From Paenibacillus chitinolyticus NBRC 15660 (lineage in GTDB: Bacteria > Bacillota > Bacilli > Paenibacillales > NBRC-103111), in assembly GCF_000739915.1 (NCBI RefSeq), contig NZ_BBJT01000005.1:248001-312000 (forward strand): a DNA stretch of 64,000 bases, written 5' to 3'. Shown in pieces: positions 17,622-27,723 of the stretch (positions are counted from its first letter, which is position 1; each line of letters begins with the position of its first letter). A program made the position numbers and the translations under genes. Below the pieces are notes generated by a model. That model did not search any database, had not been told where the DNA came from, and saw only the letters and a list, made by a program, of their open reading frames with translations.

Positions 17622-19808
17622 TTATTGCATAATCCGCTGAACGGAATATACGTCCTCCACCCGCTTGATCTTCTCCACAACGGCATGCAGGTGCTCGATG
17701 TTGCGGATCAGGATGGTCATGTGAATCATGGCCATTTTGTTCTTGTCGGAACGGCCGGAAACCGCGGAAATCATCGTTTTGCTTTCCGAAACGACCTGCA
17801 GCACTTCATTCAGCAGACCGCGGCGGTCATGCCCCGTGATTTCGATTTCCACATGGAAATTCGATTCCACGGAATCCGCCCACTCAACCTCGATGACGCG
17901 GTTTCCTTCCTCCGTGTTCTCTCCCGGAATGTTCGTACAGTCCGTCCGGTGAACCGACACCCCGCGGCCGCGCGTGATGTAGCCGATAATGTCGTCGCCC
18001 GGCACCGGGTTGCAGCATCTCGCGAAGCGGATCAGGAGGTTATCCACTCCTTTCACCCTTACGCCGCTGACCGGTCTGCTTTTCTTCTCGGCGGGAGCCG
18101 CCTTGACTTCCTTGACCTCGTTGGTCAATTCCAACGCCTGCGCTTCTTCCGCTTCCTTCTCTTTGCGGAGCTTCTCCGTAAGCTTCGTACAGATCTGAGC
18201 TGCGGTGATCCCCCCGAAACCGATAGCCGACATCATGTCCTCGATATCGTTAAAAGCGAACTTCTTCGCCGCTTCCATCAGCTTCTCGTCGGTCATAAGC
18301 GCCTGCGGATCGAAAGCCAGCCGTTTCAGCTCGCGTTCGATGGCTTCGCGGCCTTTGGCCACGTTCTCCTCGCGCTTCTCTTTCTTGAACCACTGCTTGA
18401 TTTTGCTGCGCGCGTGGGAGGACTGAGCGATTTTCACCCAATCCTGACTAGGTCCGTAAGAATGCTTCGACGTCAAAATTTCGACGATATCGCCCGTTTT
18501 TAGCTTGTGGTCCAGCGGCACGATCCGGCCGTTGATTTTGGCTCCGATGGTGCGGTTACCAACTTCGGTATGAATACGGTACGCAAAATCAAGCGGGACC
18601 GCGCCCGCCGGAAGCTCGATAACCTCCCCTTTGGGAGTAAACACAAAAACAAGATCGGTAAAGAAATCCATCTTCATGGATTCCATAAATTCCGACGCGT
18701 TGTCTGTTTCTTTCTGCAGCTCGAGAATTTCACGGAACCACTGCATTTTGTCACTGAACGTTCCTTCGGGGGAGCCGTTGCCTTCTTTGTAGGCCCAGTG
18801 GGCCGCGATTCCGTATTCGGCGGTCTGGTGCATGTCCCAAGTCCGGATCTGGACTTCGAGCGGCTCGCCCTTCGGGCCGATGACCGTCGTATGGAGCGAC
18901 TGGTACATGTTCGGCTTCGGCATGGCGATATAGTCTTTAAAACGCCCCGGCATCGGCTTCCACAGTGTGTGGATAATCCCGAGCGCGGCGTAGCAATCCT
19001 TAATATTGTCAACGATGACGCGCAGGGCCATCAGATCGTAGATCTCGTTAAACTGCTTGTTGCGCGAAGACATTTTTTTGTGAATGGAATAAATATGCTT
19101 GGGCCTGCCGGAAATATCGCCTTCGATTCCCATTTCGCGGAGCTTGTCCTGAATATTCCGGATGACGTCCTCGATATACTTCTCCCGTTCCGTACGCTTC
19201 TTCTGCATAAGATTGACGATCCGGTAATACTGCTGCGGGTTCAGATAACGGAGCGCGATATCTTCCATTTCCCATTTGATGGCGGAAATACCGAGCCTGT
19301 GGGCGATCGGACAGAAGATTTCGAGCGTCTCGTCGGCGATCCGCCGCTGACTCTCTTCGGACTGGTACTTGAGGGTCCGCATATTATGCAGCCGGTCGGC
19401 CAGTTTAATAAGAATGACGCGGATATCCTGCGCCATCGCCACGAACATTTTGCGGTAGTTCTCGTTCTGCTGCTCTTCTTTGGTTTTAAACTTGATCCGC
19501 TCCAGCTTGGTCAAACCGTCTACCAGCATGGCGCAAGTTCTGCCGAATTTATCTTGGACGGCCTCGAGCGAAACCGTAGTGTCTTCCACGACATCGTGAA
19601 GCAGAGCCGCAATGATGGACGTCACGTCCATCTGCATGTCGACCAGAATGTCGGCAACGGCCAGAGGATGTAAAATATAAGGCTCTCCGGATTTGCGCAC
19701 TTGCCCGTGATGGGCTTGTTCCGCGAACTCGTACGCCTCTTTGATTCGGTTGAGTTCTGTCTCTTTAAAGTACTGTGCCGCCTTTTCCAGCAACTGCTCT
19801 ATTCCCAT
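17622..19808 (-). CDS. rel: bifunctional (p)ppGpp synthetase/hydrolase
   Basis: Long RelA/SpoT homologue that makes and degrades (p)ppGpp in the stringent response. Domains in order: HD hydrolase (about 25-180, with HPLAVADIL and LLHDVVEDTTV, so the hydrolase His-Asp pair is intact), synthetase (about 230-350, with GRPKHIYSIHKKM and YQSLHTTVIGP), TGS (about 385-450), a helical/zinc-finger region with RFARCCNPVPGDDIIGYITRGRG, and a C-terminal ACT domain (about 655-725). The ATG at 19808 follows GAAAGGG; an in-frame ATG eight codons earlier has no ribosome-binding site. The length of 728 residues is normal. Confidence 0.96.
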   Translation of the reverse strand: MGIEQLLEKAAQYFKETELNRIKEAYEFAEQAHHGQVRKSGEPYILHPLAVADILVDMQMDVTSIIAALLHDVVEDTTVSLEAVQDKFGRTCAMLVDGLTKLERIKFKTKEEQQNENYRKMFVAMAQDIRVILIKLADRLHNMRTLKYQSEESQRRIADETLEIFCPIAHRLGISAIKWEMEDIALRYLNPQQYYRIVNLMQKKRTEREKYIEDVIRNIQDKLREMGIEGDISGRPKHIYSIHKKMSSRNKQFNEIYDLMALRVIVDNIKDCYAALGIIHTLWKPMPGRFKDYIAMPKPNMYQSLHTTVIGPKGEPLEVQIRTWDMHQTAEYGIAAHWAYKEGNGSPEGTFSDKMQWFREILELQKETDNASEFMESMKMDFFTDLVFVFTPKGEVIELPAGAVPLDFAYRIHTEVGNRTIGAKINGRIVPLDHKLKTGDIVEILTSKHSYGPSQDWVKIAQSSHARSKIKQWFKKEKREENVAKGREAIERELKRLAFDPQALMTDEKLMEAAKKFAFNDIEDMMSAIGFGGITAAQICTKLTEKLRKEKEAEEAQALELTNEVKEVKAAPAEKKSRPVSGVRVKGVDNLLIRFARCCNPVPGDDIIGYITRGRGVSVHRTDCTNIPGENTEEGNRVIEVEWADSVESNFHVEIEITGHDRRGLLNEVLQVVSESKTMISAVSGRSDKNKMAMIHMTILIRNIEHLHAVVEKIKRVEDVYSVQRIMQ

Positions 19809-19846
19809 GAATAAACCCTTTCTACGAAACATGGATATTTCTATTC

Positions 19847-19876
19847 ATTATGCCTAAATTGTGCGCCTTGCGTCAA
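19847..19876 (-). promoter_or_regulatory. promoter of rel
   Basis: On the minus strand TTGACG is followed after 18 bp by CATAAT, ending about 40 bp before the rel start. A TTGACA lies 7 bp further upstream and could serve as an alternative -35 only with a longer spacer. Confidence 0.55.
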
Positions 19877-20044
19877 CTGTCAAGCCCGCTCAAAACAAGA
19901 AAATTCGGGAAATGACGACCTTTTTCCGCAAAATCTCTGTCCGGTCCGAAAAAAGCTATAGACGAATCCCGAAAATCTGCTAAACTTGTCGATGGAACTC
20001 TAGCTATCATCGCTTAAACGCGATAAAGGAGGAAATGTTCGGAC

Positions 20045-21301
20045 ATGAGTAACCGTACCATCGGGGTTGATGAACGGCCATCCCTGGGCAAAACAATTCC
20101 GCTGAGCCTGCAGCATTTGTTCGCCATGTTTGGCTCCACTGTTCTCGTACCCGCGCTCTTTCAAGTAAATCCGGCCATCGTGCTGCTGATGAACGGGATC
20201 GGGACCTTGCTCTACATCTTTCTGTGCAAAGGAAAAATTCCGGCTTATCTGGGCTCCAGCTTCGCCTTTATTTCGCCGGTGCTCGGCGTGCTCGCCACTA
20301 AGAGCTACAATTCCGCGCTGGGCGGCTTCATTATCGTCGGGATCGTCTTCGTTCTTGTCGCCCTCCTGGTCAAGCTAGTCGGGACGAAATGGATCGACGT
20401 CGTCTTCCCGCCGGCCGCCATGGGCGCCATCGTCGCCGTTATCGGGCTTGAGCTGGCACCGACGGCCGCGGGCATGGCCGGATTTCTTCCGAAAGACGGC
20501 GCTCCCCTCGACGGCAAAGCGCTGCTTGTTTCTATCGTTACGTTGCTGATCGCCCTGCTCGGCAACGTCCTATTCCGCGGTTTTATGAAAATCATTCCGA
20601 TTCTCGTCTCGATCGTAACCGGCTATGTATTGGCCGCCTTCGTCGGAATAGTGGACTTCGCGAAGGTTTCGGAAGCGAGCTGGTTCGCTCTGCCGCAGGT
20701 ATACACGCCACAGTTCGACATGGCTTCCATCGTGCTCATCCTGCCTGCGGCCCTTGTCGTGATCGCCGAGCATATCGGCCATCTCGTCGTAACCGGCAAT
20801 ATCGTCGGCAAGGACTTGTCCAAGGATCCCGGACTGGACCGTTCGCTGCTCGGCAACGGGATCTCTACTATCCTGTCCGGTTTCGTCGGTTCTACACCGA
20901 ATACGACCTATGGCGAAAACATCGGCGTACTTGCCCTGACCCGTGTATACTCCACCTGGGTCATCGGCGGCGCGGCCTGCTTTGCCATCGTGCTCTCCTT
21001 CTCCGGGAAGCTTGCCGCACTGATCATGACCATCCCAACTCCGGTGATGGGCGGCGTTTCGCTCCTGCTCTTCGGAGTTATCGGCGCATCCGGTATCCGG
21101 ATGCTGGTCGAAAGCAAAGTCGATTATTCCAAAGCGACTAATCTGATTTTGACTTCCATCGTGCTTATTATCGGCCTCAGCGGCGCGGCCCTCAAAATCG
21201 ATTCCTTCGAGCTGAAAGGCATGGCGCTGGCGACCGTATCGGCTATCGTGCTCAGCCTTTTCTTCAAACTGGTCGAGGTGTTGAAGCTTTCGAACGACTA
21301 G
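20045..21301 (+). CDS. uraA: uracil permease (NCS2 family)
   Basis: Uracil/proton symporter of the nucleobase-cation-symporter-2 family, 418 residues with about 14 hydrophobic segments. It starts with the UraA-type pattern PLSLQHLFAMFGSTVLVPAL and carries the substrate-binding stretch VVIAEHIGHLVVTGNIVGKD, with the conserved Glu and the following GNGISTILSGFVGSTPNTTYGEN segment split across TM10. AAAGGAGG lies 12 nt upstream. It is a single gene, head to head with rel and tail to tail with apt. I saw no pyr attenuator in its short leader. Confidence 0.92.
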   Translation: MSNRTIGVDERPSLGKTIPLSLQHLFAMFGSTVLVPALFQVNPAIVLLMNGIGTLLYIFLCKGKIPAYLGSSFAFISPVLGVLATKSYNSALGGFIIVGIVFVLVALLVKLVGTKWIDVVFPPAAMGAIVAVIGLELAPTAAGMAGFLPKDGAPLDGKALLVSIVTLLIALLGNVLFRGFMKIIPILVSIVTGYVLAAFVGIVDFAKVSEASWFALPQVYTPQFDMASIVLILPAALVVIAEHIGHLVVTGNIVGKDLSKDPGLDRSLLGNGISTILSGFVGSTPNTTYGENIGVLALTRVYSTWVIGGAACFAIVLSFSGKLAALIMTIPTPVMGGVSLLLFGVIGASGIRMLVESKVDYSKATNLILTSIVLIIGLSGAALKIDSFELKGMALATVSAIVLSLFFKLVEVLKLSND

Positions 21302-21331
21302 TGCATCTGCGTTAAAGAAGCAGTCCTTTAT

Positions 21332-21369
21332 AAAAAGCCTGTTCTCCGCAAAGGAGAACAGGCTTTTTT
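21332..21369. terminator. bidirectional terminator between uraA and apt
   Basis: aaaagcctgttctcc and ggagaacaggctttt pair perfectly around a small loop, with A and T runs on either side, so it serves both the plus-strand uraA and the minus-strand apt. Confidence 0.92.
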
Positions 21370-21385
21370 TGTATCGCAATTAACC

Positions 21386-21901
21386 TTAATACTGGATCAA
21401 AGTGAAGACATCTTTGCCCGCAGGCAGCTGCTCGCGGCCGTTCAAATAAGTCAGCTCAATCAGGAATGCCGAACCCACGACTTCTCCGCCCAGTTGTTCG
21501 ATCAGATTGACGCAAGTTTTGATGGTACCGCCGGTTGCAAGCAAATCGTCGGCAATCAGTACGCGCTGGCCCGGTTTGATCGCATTGTCATGCACCGCCA
21601 GTTTGTCTTTGCCGTACTCCAGGGAGTAGTCCGCTTCAATGGTTTTGCCCGGCAGCTTGCCGCTCTTGCGGATCGGCACGAAACCTACTCCAAGCGCATA
21701 GGCAAGGGGAGCGCCCACGACGAACCCGCGTGCTTCCGGACCTGCGATCAGGTCGATTTCTTTGTCTTTGACGAAACGGGCGATCTCGTCGATCGCTTCT
21801 TTGTATGCAGCCCCATTTTGCAGCAGGGTCGTGATGTCTTTAAAACGAATGCCCGGCTGCGGGAAATCTTCGATGACGCGGATATACTCTTTGAAATTCA
21901 T
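21386..21901 (-). CDS. apt: adenine phosphoribosyltransferase
   Basis: Purine salvage enzyme that converts adenine and PRPP to AMP. The 171-residue protein has the type I phosphoribosyltransferase PRPP loop [13 protein letters not shown] near residue 120 and the upstream [18 protein letters not shown] segment. GGAGG precedes the ATG. It follows recJ by 14 bp and is the last gene before a terminator; recJ-apt-rel is the same neighbourhood as in Bacillus, here broken by the plus-strand uraA. Confidence 0.96.
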   Translation of the reverse strand: MNFKEYIRVIEDFPQPGIRFKDITTLLQNGAAYKEAIDEIARFVKDKEIDLIAGPEARGFVVGAPLAYALGVGFVPIRKSGKLPGKTIEADYSLEYGKDKLAVHDNAIKPGQRVLIADDLLATGGTIKTCVNLIEQLGGEVVGSAFLIELTYLNGREQLPAGKDVFTLIQY

Positions 21902-21915
21902 GGGGATTCCTCCAT

Positions 21916-24372
21916 TTATGTGGGTTGCGCGGACGACAATTGCTGCGGTGAACGACAGCCTGCAATCCAGTCGCTTAATTCTTTGGCGGACGTATACACG
22001 CAGACGCGGTCGACTTCCGCGCGCGACAGACGTTCCTGATACTTTCTCGAGGTCGTCAGGTCACGCTTGGACGGAGCGGCTACCGGGCGGACGACGCCTC
22101 CGGCTTTCTCGATAAAGCCCAGCTCCTCGAATACGTCGAGGACGAAAGAGATCATCGACGCCGATAAGCCTGACCGGCGGCTGAACGATTGCAGCAGGGC
22201 GGGATTGCGCAAATCCCACATGCCCTGCTGCCTGACGGACGCGTAGACCGCTTTGAACTGGTCACGCGTAGGCATCGCGCCGCCGTCCTGCGGCGCGGGA
22301 TCGGCGAAGACGGCATAGCACCGGCGTATGCCGTCCGCCTGGGCGAGCGCCCGCTCCAGCTGCGTGAGCGAGCGTGGAGCCGTGCAGAGGACAATGTCGG
22401 TCATCTCCGGGAACTTCAGTTCCCGGGCCGCTTCATTGTCCGCTGCCAGGCTCCCGTCAGGCATGCACCGCCACACGGGGCCTGCCTGACGCCCGCCGGG
22501 CGCCCGGTCCTCTTCGCCGAAGAGGACAAGGGCCGGCGGCCGAGCGGAGCCGCGCCCCGGAAGGGCGGCGAGCCGCTCGCCGAGCGCGGCCAGCTCTTCG
22601 ACGACGCGCGCGGCGGGTTTGCCTCTCCAGTCGAAGACCTGGAGAGCCGGGATGCGCAAGTCCTGCAGCATGAGCTGCGGCTTGCGCACGCCGTTCCACT
22701 CATTGACGGAGAGCTCTCCGACAATGTCAACGGGCGCCTGCGGCGTCATCAGGCTGCCGAGCCAGCCTTTGCCGAAGCCCACGGCCTCGACTCCGGCGGC
22801 GATCTCGGCGGCGGCATCCGTGAGAACCAGCTTCAGGTGCTGGCGCTCACGACCCATCAGCCTGATTTCATCGAGGCGGAGGCCGCTGAACAAAATCTTC
22901 GGCGCCGGATTGCCTACTCCGAACGGAGCCAGCTTCTCCAGCTCCTCGATGCATTCGAGGGGCACCTCGCTGAGGCTGCATTCCGCATCGACGGCAAGCA
23001 GCGGGACAAAATCTTCCGCGCTGAGCCATTCGCCGGCGAGCACATTCAGCCTCCGTTCAAACTCGGCGATGTTCTCCCTGCGAAGCGACATGCCGGCAGC
23101 GGCCTGATGCCCGCCGTAATGATCCAATAGATCGGCGCAGTGCGTCAGCGCCAGATACATATCGAAGCCCGCGATGGATCGGGCCGAGCCTTTGGCCATC
23201 CCCGTGTCGGGATCTATGCTGAGCACGATGGTCGGACGGTAATAAGTGTCGACCAGACGCGAAGCAACGATACCGACGACGCCGACATTCCATGTTTCGC
23301 CGGATACGACGAGAAAGTTTTTGGGCGTTTCTCCCCGCTTCAAAGCCCCGTCCTGTTCTTCTTGCACGGCAGCCTTAGCCAGTCCCGTCAGCTCGTCTAC
23401 AATGAACTGGCGTTCTTTGTTCAGCAGATCGAGCTCTTCCGCGACCGACACCGCTTCGGCTTCGTCTTCTGTCACCAGAAGTTTGAGTGCAGTGGAGGCG
23501 TGTTCCAGCCTTCCGCTGGCATTGATCCGGGGCGCGAGGCTGAATCCGATGTGCGTGGCATTCACTGCGCTCCTGTCGACACCCGAGACGTCCATCAAGG
23601 CACGCAGTCCGGGATAAGCCGACTTTCTCATTCTTTCCAGTCCAAGCTTAACGATAAGCCGGTTCTCGTCGTGCAGAGGCATTAAATCCGCTACCGTACC
23701 GATGGCGGCAATCTCCAGCAGTTCTTCTGGCAGACGGCCCAGCAGTCCCTGAGCCAGCTTCAAAGCGACCCCAACACCTGCAAGCCCCTTAAACGGATAG
23801 GGGCAGGTTTCTTGCTTGGGATTGATCAGGGCAAGCGGCTGAGGCAGCGTACCGGGCGGTTCATGATGATCCGTCACGATGACGTCCATGCCAAGCTCCT
23901 GAATATAAGCGACTTCCTCTACCGCACTTACACCGGTATCGACCGTGATAATCAGAGATACTCCTTGCTCTTTAGCGAGATCAACGGCCCCTTTATTCAA
24001 ACCGTAGCCTTCTTTGACCCGATGCGGAATGTAGGTGTCGAAATTGGCGCCCAAACCTCGGAGCAGATGGGCCATAAGCGCCGTCGAGCTGACCCCGTCC
24101 GCATCGTAGTCGCCGTAGACACGAATTTTTTCTCCGCCGCTTAGGGCGGATCGGATCCGGCTGACCGCCGGTTCCATGCCTTCCATCAGGAAAGGATCGT
24201 GAAAATGACCGCTTCCTCCGCTGAGAAACTGTTCGGCTTCGGGAACGCTGCTAACTCCGCGCAGCACAAGCAGCCTGGCGAGCAGCGGATCGATCCCGAG
24301 AGCATCGCAAAGCTGCCCGGCAACGGCCTCGTCTCCAGCGCCCAACCGCCATCTTGCTTTGGATTCCAGCAC
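21916..24372 (-). CDS. recJ: single-stranded-DNA-specific exonuclease RecJ
   Basis: 5'-3' ssDNA exonuclease of recombination and repair. The DHH phosphoesterase motifs are present: [12 protein letters not shown] near residue 85, VIVTDHHEP near 165, and the DHHA1 motif [11 protein letters not shown] near 430, followed by an OB-like domain. At 818 residues it has a C-terminal extension of about 250 residues beyond the E. coli enzyme, as in other Bacillales RecJ proteins; this part is rich in Arg, Ala and Pro and less conserved. The start is GTG with AGGAGG six bases upstream. It precedes apt and follows the CDF transporter gene by about 40 bp. Confidence 0.94.
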   Translation of the reverse strand: MLESKARWRLGAGDEAVAGQLCDALGIDPLLARLLVLRGVSSVPEAEQFLSGGSGHFHDPFLMEGMEPAVSRIRSALSGGEKIRVYGDYDADGVSSTALMAHLLRGLGANFDTYIPHRVKEGYGLNKGAVDLAKEQGVSLIITVDTGVSAVEEVAYIQELGMDVIVTDHHEPPGTLPQPLALINPKQETCPYPFKGLAGVGVALKLAQGLLGRLPEELLEIAAIGTVADLMPLHDENRLIVKLGLERMRKSAYPGLRALMDVSGVDRSAVNATHIGFSLAPRINASGRLEHASTALKLLVTEDEAEAVSVAEELDLLNKERQFIVDELTGLAKAAVQEEQDGALKRGETPKNFLVVSGETWNVGVVGIVASRLVDTYYRPTIVLSIDPDTGMAKGSARSIAGFDMYLALTHCADLLDHYGGHQAAAGMSLRRENIAEFERRLNVLAGEWLSAEDFVPLLAVDAECSLSEVPLECIEELEKLAPFGVGNPAPKILFSGLRLDEIRLMGRERQHLKLVLTDAAAEIAAGVEAVGFGKGWLGSLMTPQAPVDIVGELSVNEWNGVRKPQLMLQDLRIPALQVFDWRGKPAARVVEELAALGERLAALPGRGSARPPALVLFGEEDRAPGGRQAGPVWRCMPDGSLAADNEAARELKFPEMTDIVLCTAPRSLTQLERALAQADGIRRCYAVFADPAPQDGGAMPTRDQFKAVYASVRQQGMWDLRNPALLQSFSRRSGLSASMISFVLDVFEELGFIEKAGGVVRPVAAPSKRDLTTSRKYQERLSRAEVDRVCVYTSAKELSDWIAGCRSPQQLSSAQPT

Positions 24373-24415
24373 GTTGTTCCTCCTAAACTTGCATATTCAT
24401 TTCTTAGCTCATTCG

Positions 24416-25369
24416 TTAATGAAGCATCTGCGCGCTGTCATTTGCAGCGGCATCAATACTGTGTTTGTAAGGATAACCCGAATCGTAAGGGAATACGTGA
24501 ATCGTGACATCGGAAAGGTGTATAAATTTTTTCATGAGCTGGTACTTGACCGATCTTGCAATTTCGTTGCCTTCCAGAACGGAAATGCGCGGATTCACGC
24601 TGATCCTGAGCTCCACAATGACATAATGCCCGTGTTCCCGGGCTCGGAGATCTTCTACGGAAATGACGCCCTTTACGCCTTGTACGGCGTCGATCATATC
24701 CCGCGCATCTTCCTGATGCAGGGCACGGTCCATCGTTTTCTGCAGCGCGTCGGTAATAACCCCGTAACTGTTTTTAACGATAAGAAGGGTGACGGCGACG
24801 GCCGCTGCCGGGTCCAAGTAGTACATAAACCCCCAGCCCATTTTTTCACCGATCAGAGCGCCTCCTACCCCGGCCAGCGCCATAATCGAGGAATACACGC
24901 CGGAACGGTGTTCCCAGGTGCCGGTCACGAGATCGCGTGAGCCGAGCTTTTTCCCGACCCAGTAATTGTACCGGAACATGACTTCTTTGCAAACAAGAGA
25001 AGCGATAACGGCAATAAGCGCATAGCTCTCGGGTGCTTTACGTACGCCGGAAACCATATCCTTCACCGCATTCATACTGATTTCCACGGAAATGATCGTC
25101 ATAATGACCGCAATTAGAATCGCGGCAATGGATTCCGCTTTGTCACGACCGTAGGAGCGGCCATGGTCGACGGGAGTTCCCGGCGCTTTCAGACTCCGCA
25201 GCGAAGCGAATGAACCCGCTGTATCCGAAGCGGAATGCACGGCGTCCGCCAAGAGGCTCCGGCTTCCCGCCATCACGCCGACCACACCTTTAAGAACCGT
25301 AAGACCGATGTTGCCACCTATTCCAATCCACGCGGCGACTTCGGCTTTCTGAAATCGTTCGTCTGACAT
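24416..25369 (-). CDS. cation diffusion facilitator (CDF) family transporter
   Basis: Divalent metal/proton antiporter of 317 residues, with about six membrane helices and a C-terminal cytoplasmic ferredoxin-like domain. The metal-binding helix motif ADAVHSASD (H-x3-D) lies near residue 42 and the second conserved signature DHGRSYGRDKAES near 70. The C-terminal domain contains GHYVIVELRISVNP, typical of the family. The likely substrates are Zn, Mn, Fe or Co; the sequence alone does not tell. It sits between secF and recJ, the position of the yrvD/ydfM-type neighbourhood in Bacillales. Confidence 0.9.
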   Translation of the reverse strand: MSDERFQKAEVAAWIGIGGNIGLTVLKGVVGVMAGSRSLLADAVHSASDTAGSFASLRSLKAPGTPVDHGRSYGRDKAESIAAILIAVIMTIISVEISMNAVKDMVSGVRKAPESYALIAVIASLVCKEVMFRYNYWVGKKLGSRDLVTGTWEHRSGVYSSIMALAGVGGALIGEKMGWGFMYYLDPAAAVAVTLLIVKNSYGVITDALQKTMDRALHQEDARDMIDAVQGVKGVISVEDLRAREHGHYVIVELRISVNPRISVLEGNEIARSVKYQLMKKFIHLSDVTIHVFPYDSGYPYKHSIDAAANDSAQMLH

Positions 25370-25460
25370 GTCGACTCTCCTAATGAATAGTTTGCTGGGT
25401 GACGCTTCTATCTCATGTCAAGGAAAAGCCGCGGGAACAAGGATTCACGCGGCAGTGAGC

Positions 25461-26381
25461 TTATTCTTTTGCGGCTGCGGCTGGAGCGGCTTTGCGCTTG
25501 TTGCCGAGCGAGTTTCTTTTGAGCAGGTACCACAGCGGGCTCGCGATACAGATGGAAGAGTATGCGCCGCTTGTCAGACCGATGATTTTCGCCAGGGCGA
25601 ATAATTTAATAGATTCGCTGCCGAAAATAAAGAGGCAGACAGCCGCGATCAATACGGTAAGAACCGTGTTGATGTTCCGGGCCATCGTTTGCCATGTGCT
25701 GTCATGAACAAGCTTCTCCAGATCTTCCGGAGTTTTCGTCTTGGCGAAACGAAGGTTTTCACGAATCCGGTCGAAGATAACGATCTTGTCGTTGATCGAG
25801 TAACCGACGGTAGTCAGTACAGCGGCTACGAACGGCAAATCGACCTCGAAACGGAAGATGGCAAACATCGCGACGACGATAAACGCATCGTGAAGAATGG
25901 AAATAATGGCGGCTAACGCGAATCTCCATTCAAACCGGATGCTTACATAAATGCTGATCGCCACACTTGCGATGAGAATACCGATGATCGCTTTAATGGC
26001 GAGTTCCTTGGCGATGTCGGGCGATACGGTGTTCACTTCCATGGACACCTTATCTTTATAAGGGGCTTCGAAAGCCGCCTTGATTTTATCGACCTGTTCT
26101 TTGCCCAGAATTTCATCGAAACGGGTGGAGACGCGGTCGCCGTTGGCTCCGCCGATCGTGACTGTCTGATCAAAGCCCGCGCCTTTGTAAATCTCCTGCG
26201 CTTTCTCTTTGGTAATCGCTTGTCCTACCGAAACGTCGATGGAAGTACCCGCTTTAAAGTCGACGCCGTAGTTCATTTGGAACAGCAAGAGCGTTACGAT
26301 ACCGGCCAGTATGAGTATACCGGAGATTGCGAAGAAAACATTCCGGTGTTTGACAAAGTTGAATTTGTTACTATAGTTCAC
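25461..26381 (-). CDS. secF: protein translocase subunit SecF
   Basis: Accessory Sec translocase subunit that helps complete secretion using the proton gradient. It has 306 residues and six membrane helices with one large periplasm-side loop (about 40-130) that starts MNYGVDFKAGTSIDV. The later helices carry GYSINDKIVIFDRIRENL, the SecF signature. The start is GTG, preceded by GGAGG, inside the 3' end of secD with an 11-bp overlap. In Bacillus subtilis SecD and SecF are fused in one protein; here they are separate coupled genes. Confidence 0.95.
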   Translation of the reverse strand: MNYSNKFNFVKHRNVFFAISGILILAGIVTLLLFQMNYGVDFKAGTSIDVSVGQAITKEKAQEIYKGAGFDQTVTIGGANGDRVSTRFDEILGKEQVDKIKAAFEAPYKDKVSMEVNTVSPDIAKELAIKAIIGILIASVAISIYVSIRFEWRFALAAIISILHDAFIVVAMFAIFRFEVDLPFVAAVLTTVGYSINDKIVIFDRIRENLRFAKTKTPEDLEKLVHDSTWQTMARNINTVLTVLIAAVCLFIFGSESIKLFALAKIIGLTSGAYSSICIASPLWYLLKRNSLGNKRKAAPAAAAKE

Positions 26382-27603
26382 GGATGTCCGCCTCCTTCAC
26401 GCCAAAATAACCGGGCTTTTTAAACACATTGCCCTTAATGAGCAGGTGAATGAGGAATCTCGAGAAGAACACGTTCGTCAAGATACTCACGACAATACTG
26501 AGCATCGTGGTCAAAGCAAAGCCTTTGATAGCCCCGTTGCCGATATAGTAGAGTACAAGGCTGGAAATAATGTTCGTAATGTTCGCATCCATAATCGTGC
26601 GGAACGAAGCTTTGGAACCCGCTTTAAGCGAAGACGGAATGCTCTTGCCGCTGCGGATTTCTTCTTTGATCCGTTCGTACGTAATAATGTTGGCGTCGAC
26701 CGCCATCCCGATCCCGAGCACGAGTGCCGCAATCCCCGGAAGGGTCAGTGTCGCGTTGATCCAGTCAAACAGCACGAGAAGCAGCCAAGTATACGTGATA
26801 AGCGTAAAGGCCGCAATAATGCCGGGCAGACGGTAAAGGAGAATCATAAAGACCAGAATGATAACGGATGCGATAATCCCCGCACGGATCGTTTGTTCCA
26901 GAGACATTTGTCCAAGGGAAGCGCCGACTACCTGCGTGTATTTCTCCGTCAATTTCAGAGGGAGGGCGCCGAGGTTGATCGTGTCGGCAAGCTTTTGCGC
27001 TTCCTCGAACTTGAAACTGCCTGTAATCGTAGCTACGTCACTGTCGATCGGAGTGTTAACCATCGGGGACGACAGCTTTTCCTCATCGAGAAAAATCGAC
27101 AGGGGCTTTCCTACCATTTTTGTAGTAACATCTTTAAATTTGCTGCGGTCTTTCAGCTTGATTTGTACCACCGGCTGGTTCGTTTGATCGTAACCGACCG
27201 AGGCTCCGCCTTCGACGAAATCGGTACCGATCAGCATGTTGTTGCCATCCGGATCGCGGAACGTAAGGGAAGACGGTTTGCCGATTTTCTGGCGCACTTC
27301 GTCTTCGTTCTGAACGCCCGCCAGACGCACGCGGATACGGTTTTCGCCTTCGGCGAGAACTTCCGGCTCTGCTACGCCGAGCTTATCCGCGCGCTGCGCG
27401 ATGCTTTCCGCCGCTTTTTTCAAAGTTGCGGGGGTTACTTTCTGACCGGCCGTAAACGGCTCAGCCACGTAGAGGATCTCAAACCCTCCTTTTAAATCCA
27501 AACCGAGCTTGATCTTGCCAAGAAGCCCGGGACTCGTCGTTGCGATCACGGCCAGCGTGACAATGACGGTTATGAAAAACGCCGAGATCCGTTTTACATT
27601 CAT
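26371..27603 (-). CDS. secD: protein translocase subunit SecD
   Basis: Partner of SecF in the Sec translocase. The 410-residue protein has one N-terminal helix, a long extracytoplasmic region (about 30-235) and five further helices. Signature motifs are LGLDLKGGFEILY near residue 35, and LGIGMAVDANIITYERIKEE in the fourth helix region. The gene has a consensus promoter upstream and is the first gene of a secD-secF unit. Its length is that of the short Gram-positive SecD type. Confidence 0.95.
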   Translation of the reverse strand: MNVKRISAFFITVIVTLAVIATTSPGLLGKIKLGLDLKGGFEILYVAEPFTAGQKVTPATLKKAAESIAQRADKLGVAEPEVLAEGENRIRVRLAGVQNEDEVRQKIGKPSSLTFRDPDGNNMLIGTDFVEGGASVGYDQTNQPVVQIKLKDRSKFKDVTTKMVGKPLSIFLDEEKLSSPMVNTPIDSDVATITGSFKFEEAQKLADTINLGALPLKLTEKYTQVVGASLGQMSLEQTIRAGIIASVIILVFMILLYRLPGIIAAFTLITYTWLLLVLFDWINATLTLPGIAALVLGIGMAVDANIITYERIKEEIRSGKSIPSSLKAGSKASFRTIMDANITNIISSLVLYYIGNGAIKGFALTTMLSIVVSILTNVFFSRFLIHLLIKGNVFKKPGYFGVKEADIREL

Positions 27604-27638
27604 TCCTTGATAATCTCCCTTCCCAACTCAATATTCCT

Positions 27639-27667
27639 ATTATACCCACACGCGAAAAACGAGTCAA
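27639..27667 (-). promoter_or_regulatory. promoter of secD-secF
   Basis: On the minus strand TTGACT is followed after 17 bp by a perfect TATAAT, about 35 bp before the secD start. It lies just after the comN terminator. Confidence 0.85.
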
Positions 27668-27692
27668 TTTGACGTTTTTTACCACCCCAAAC

Positions 27693-27723
27693 AAAAAAAG
27701 GCCCCGAAAAGCCGATCAGGACC
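27693..27723 (-). terminator. terminator overlapping the end of comN
   Basis: On the minus strand GGTCCTGA pairs with TCGGGGCC (two G-U pairs) and is followed by seven T. The 5' arm includes the comN stop codon. Confidence 0.75.
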
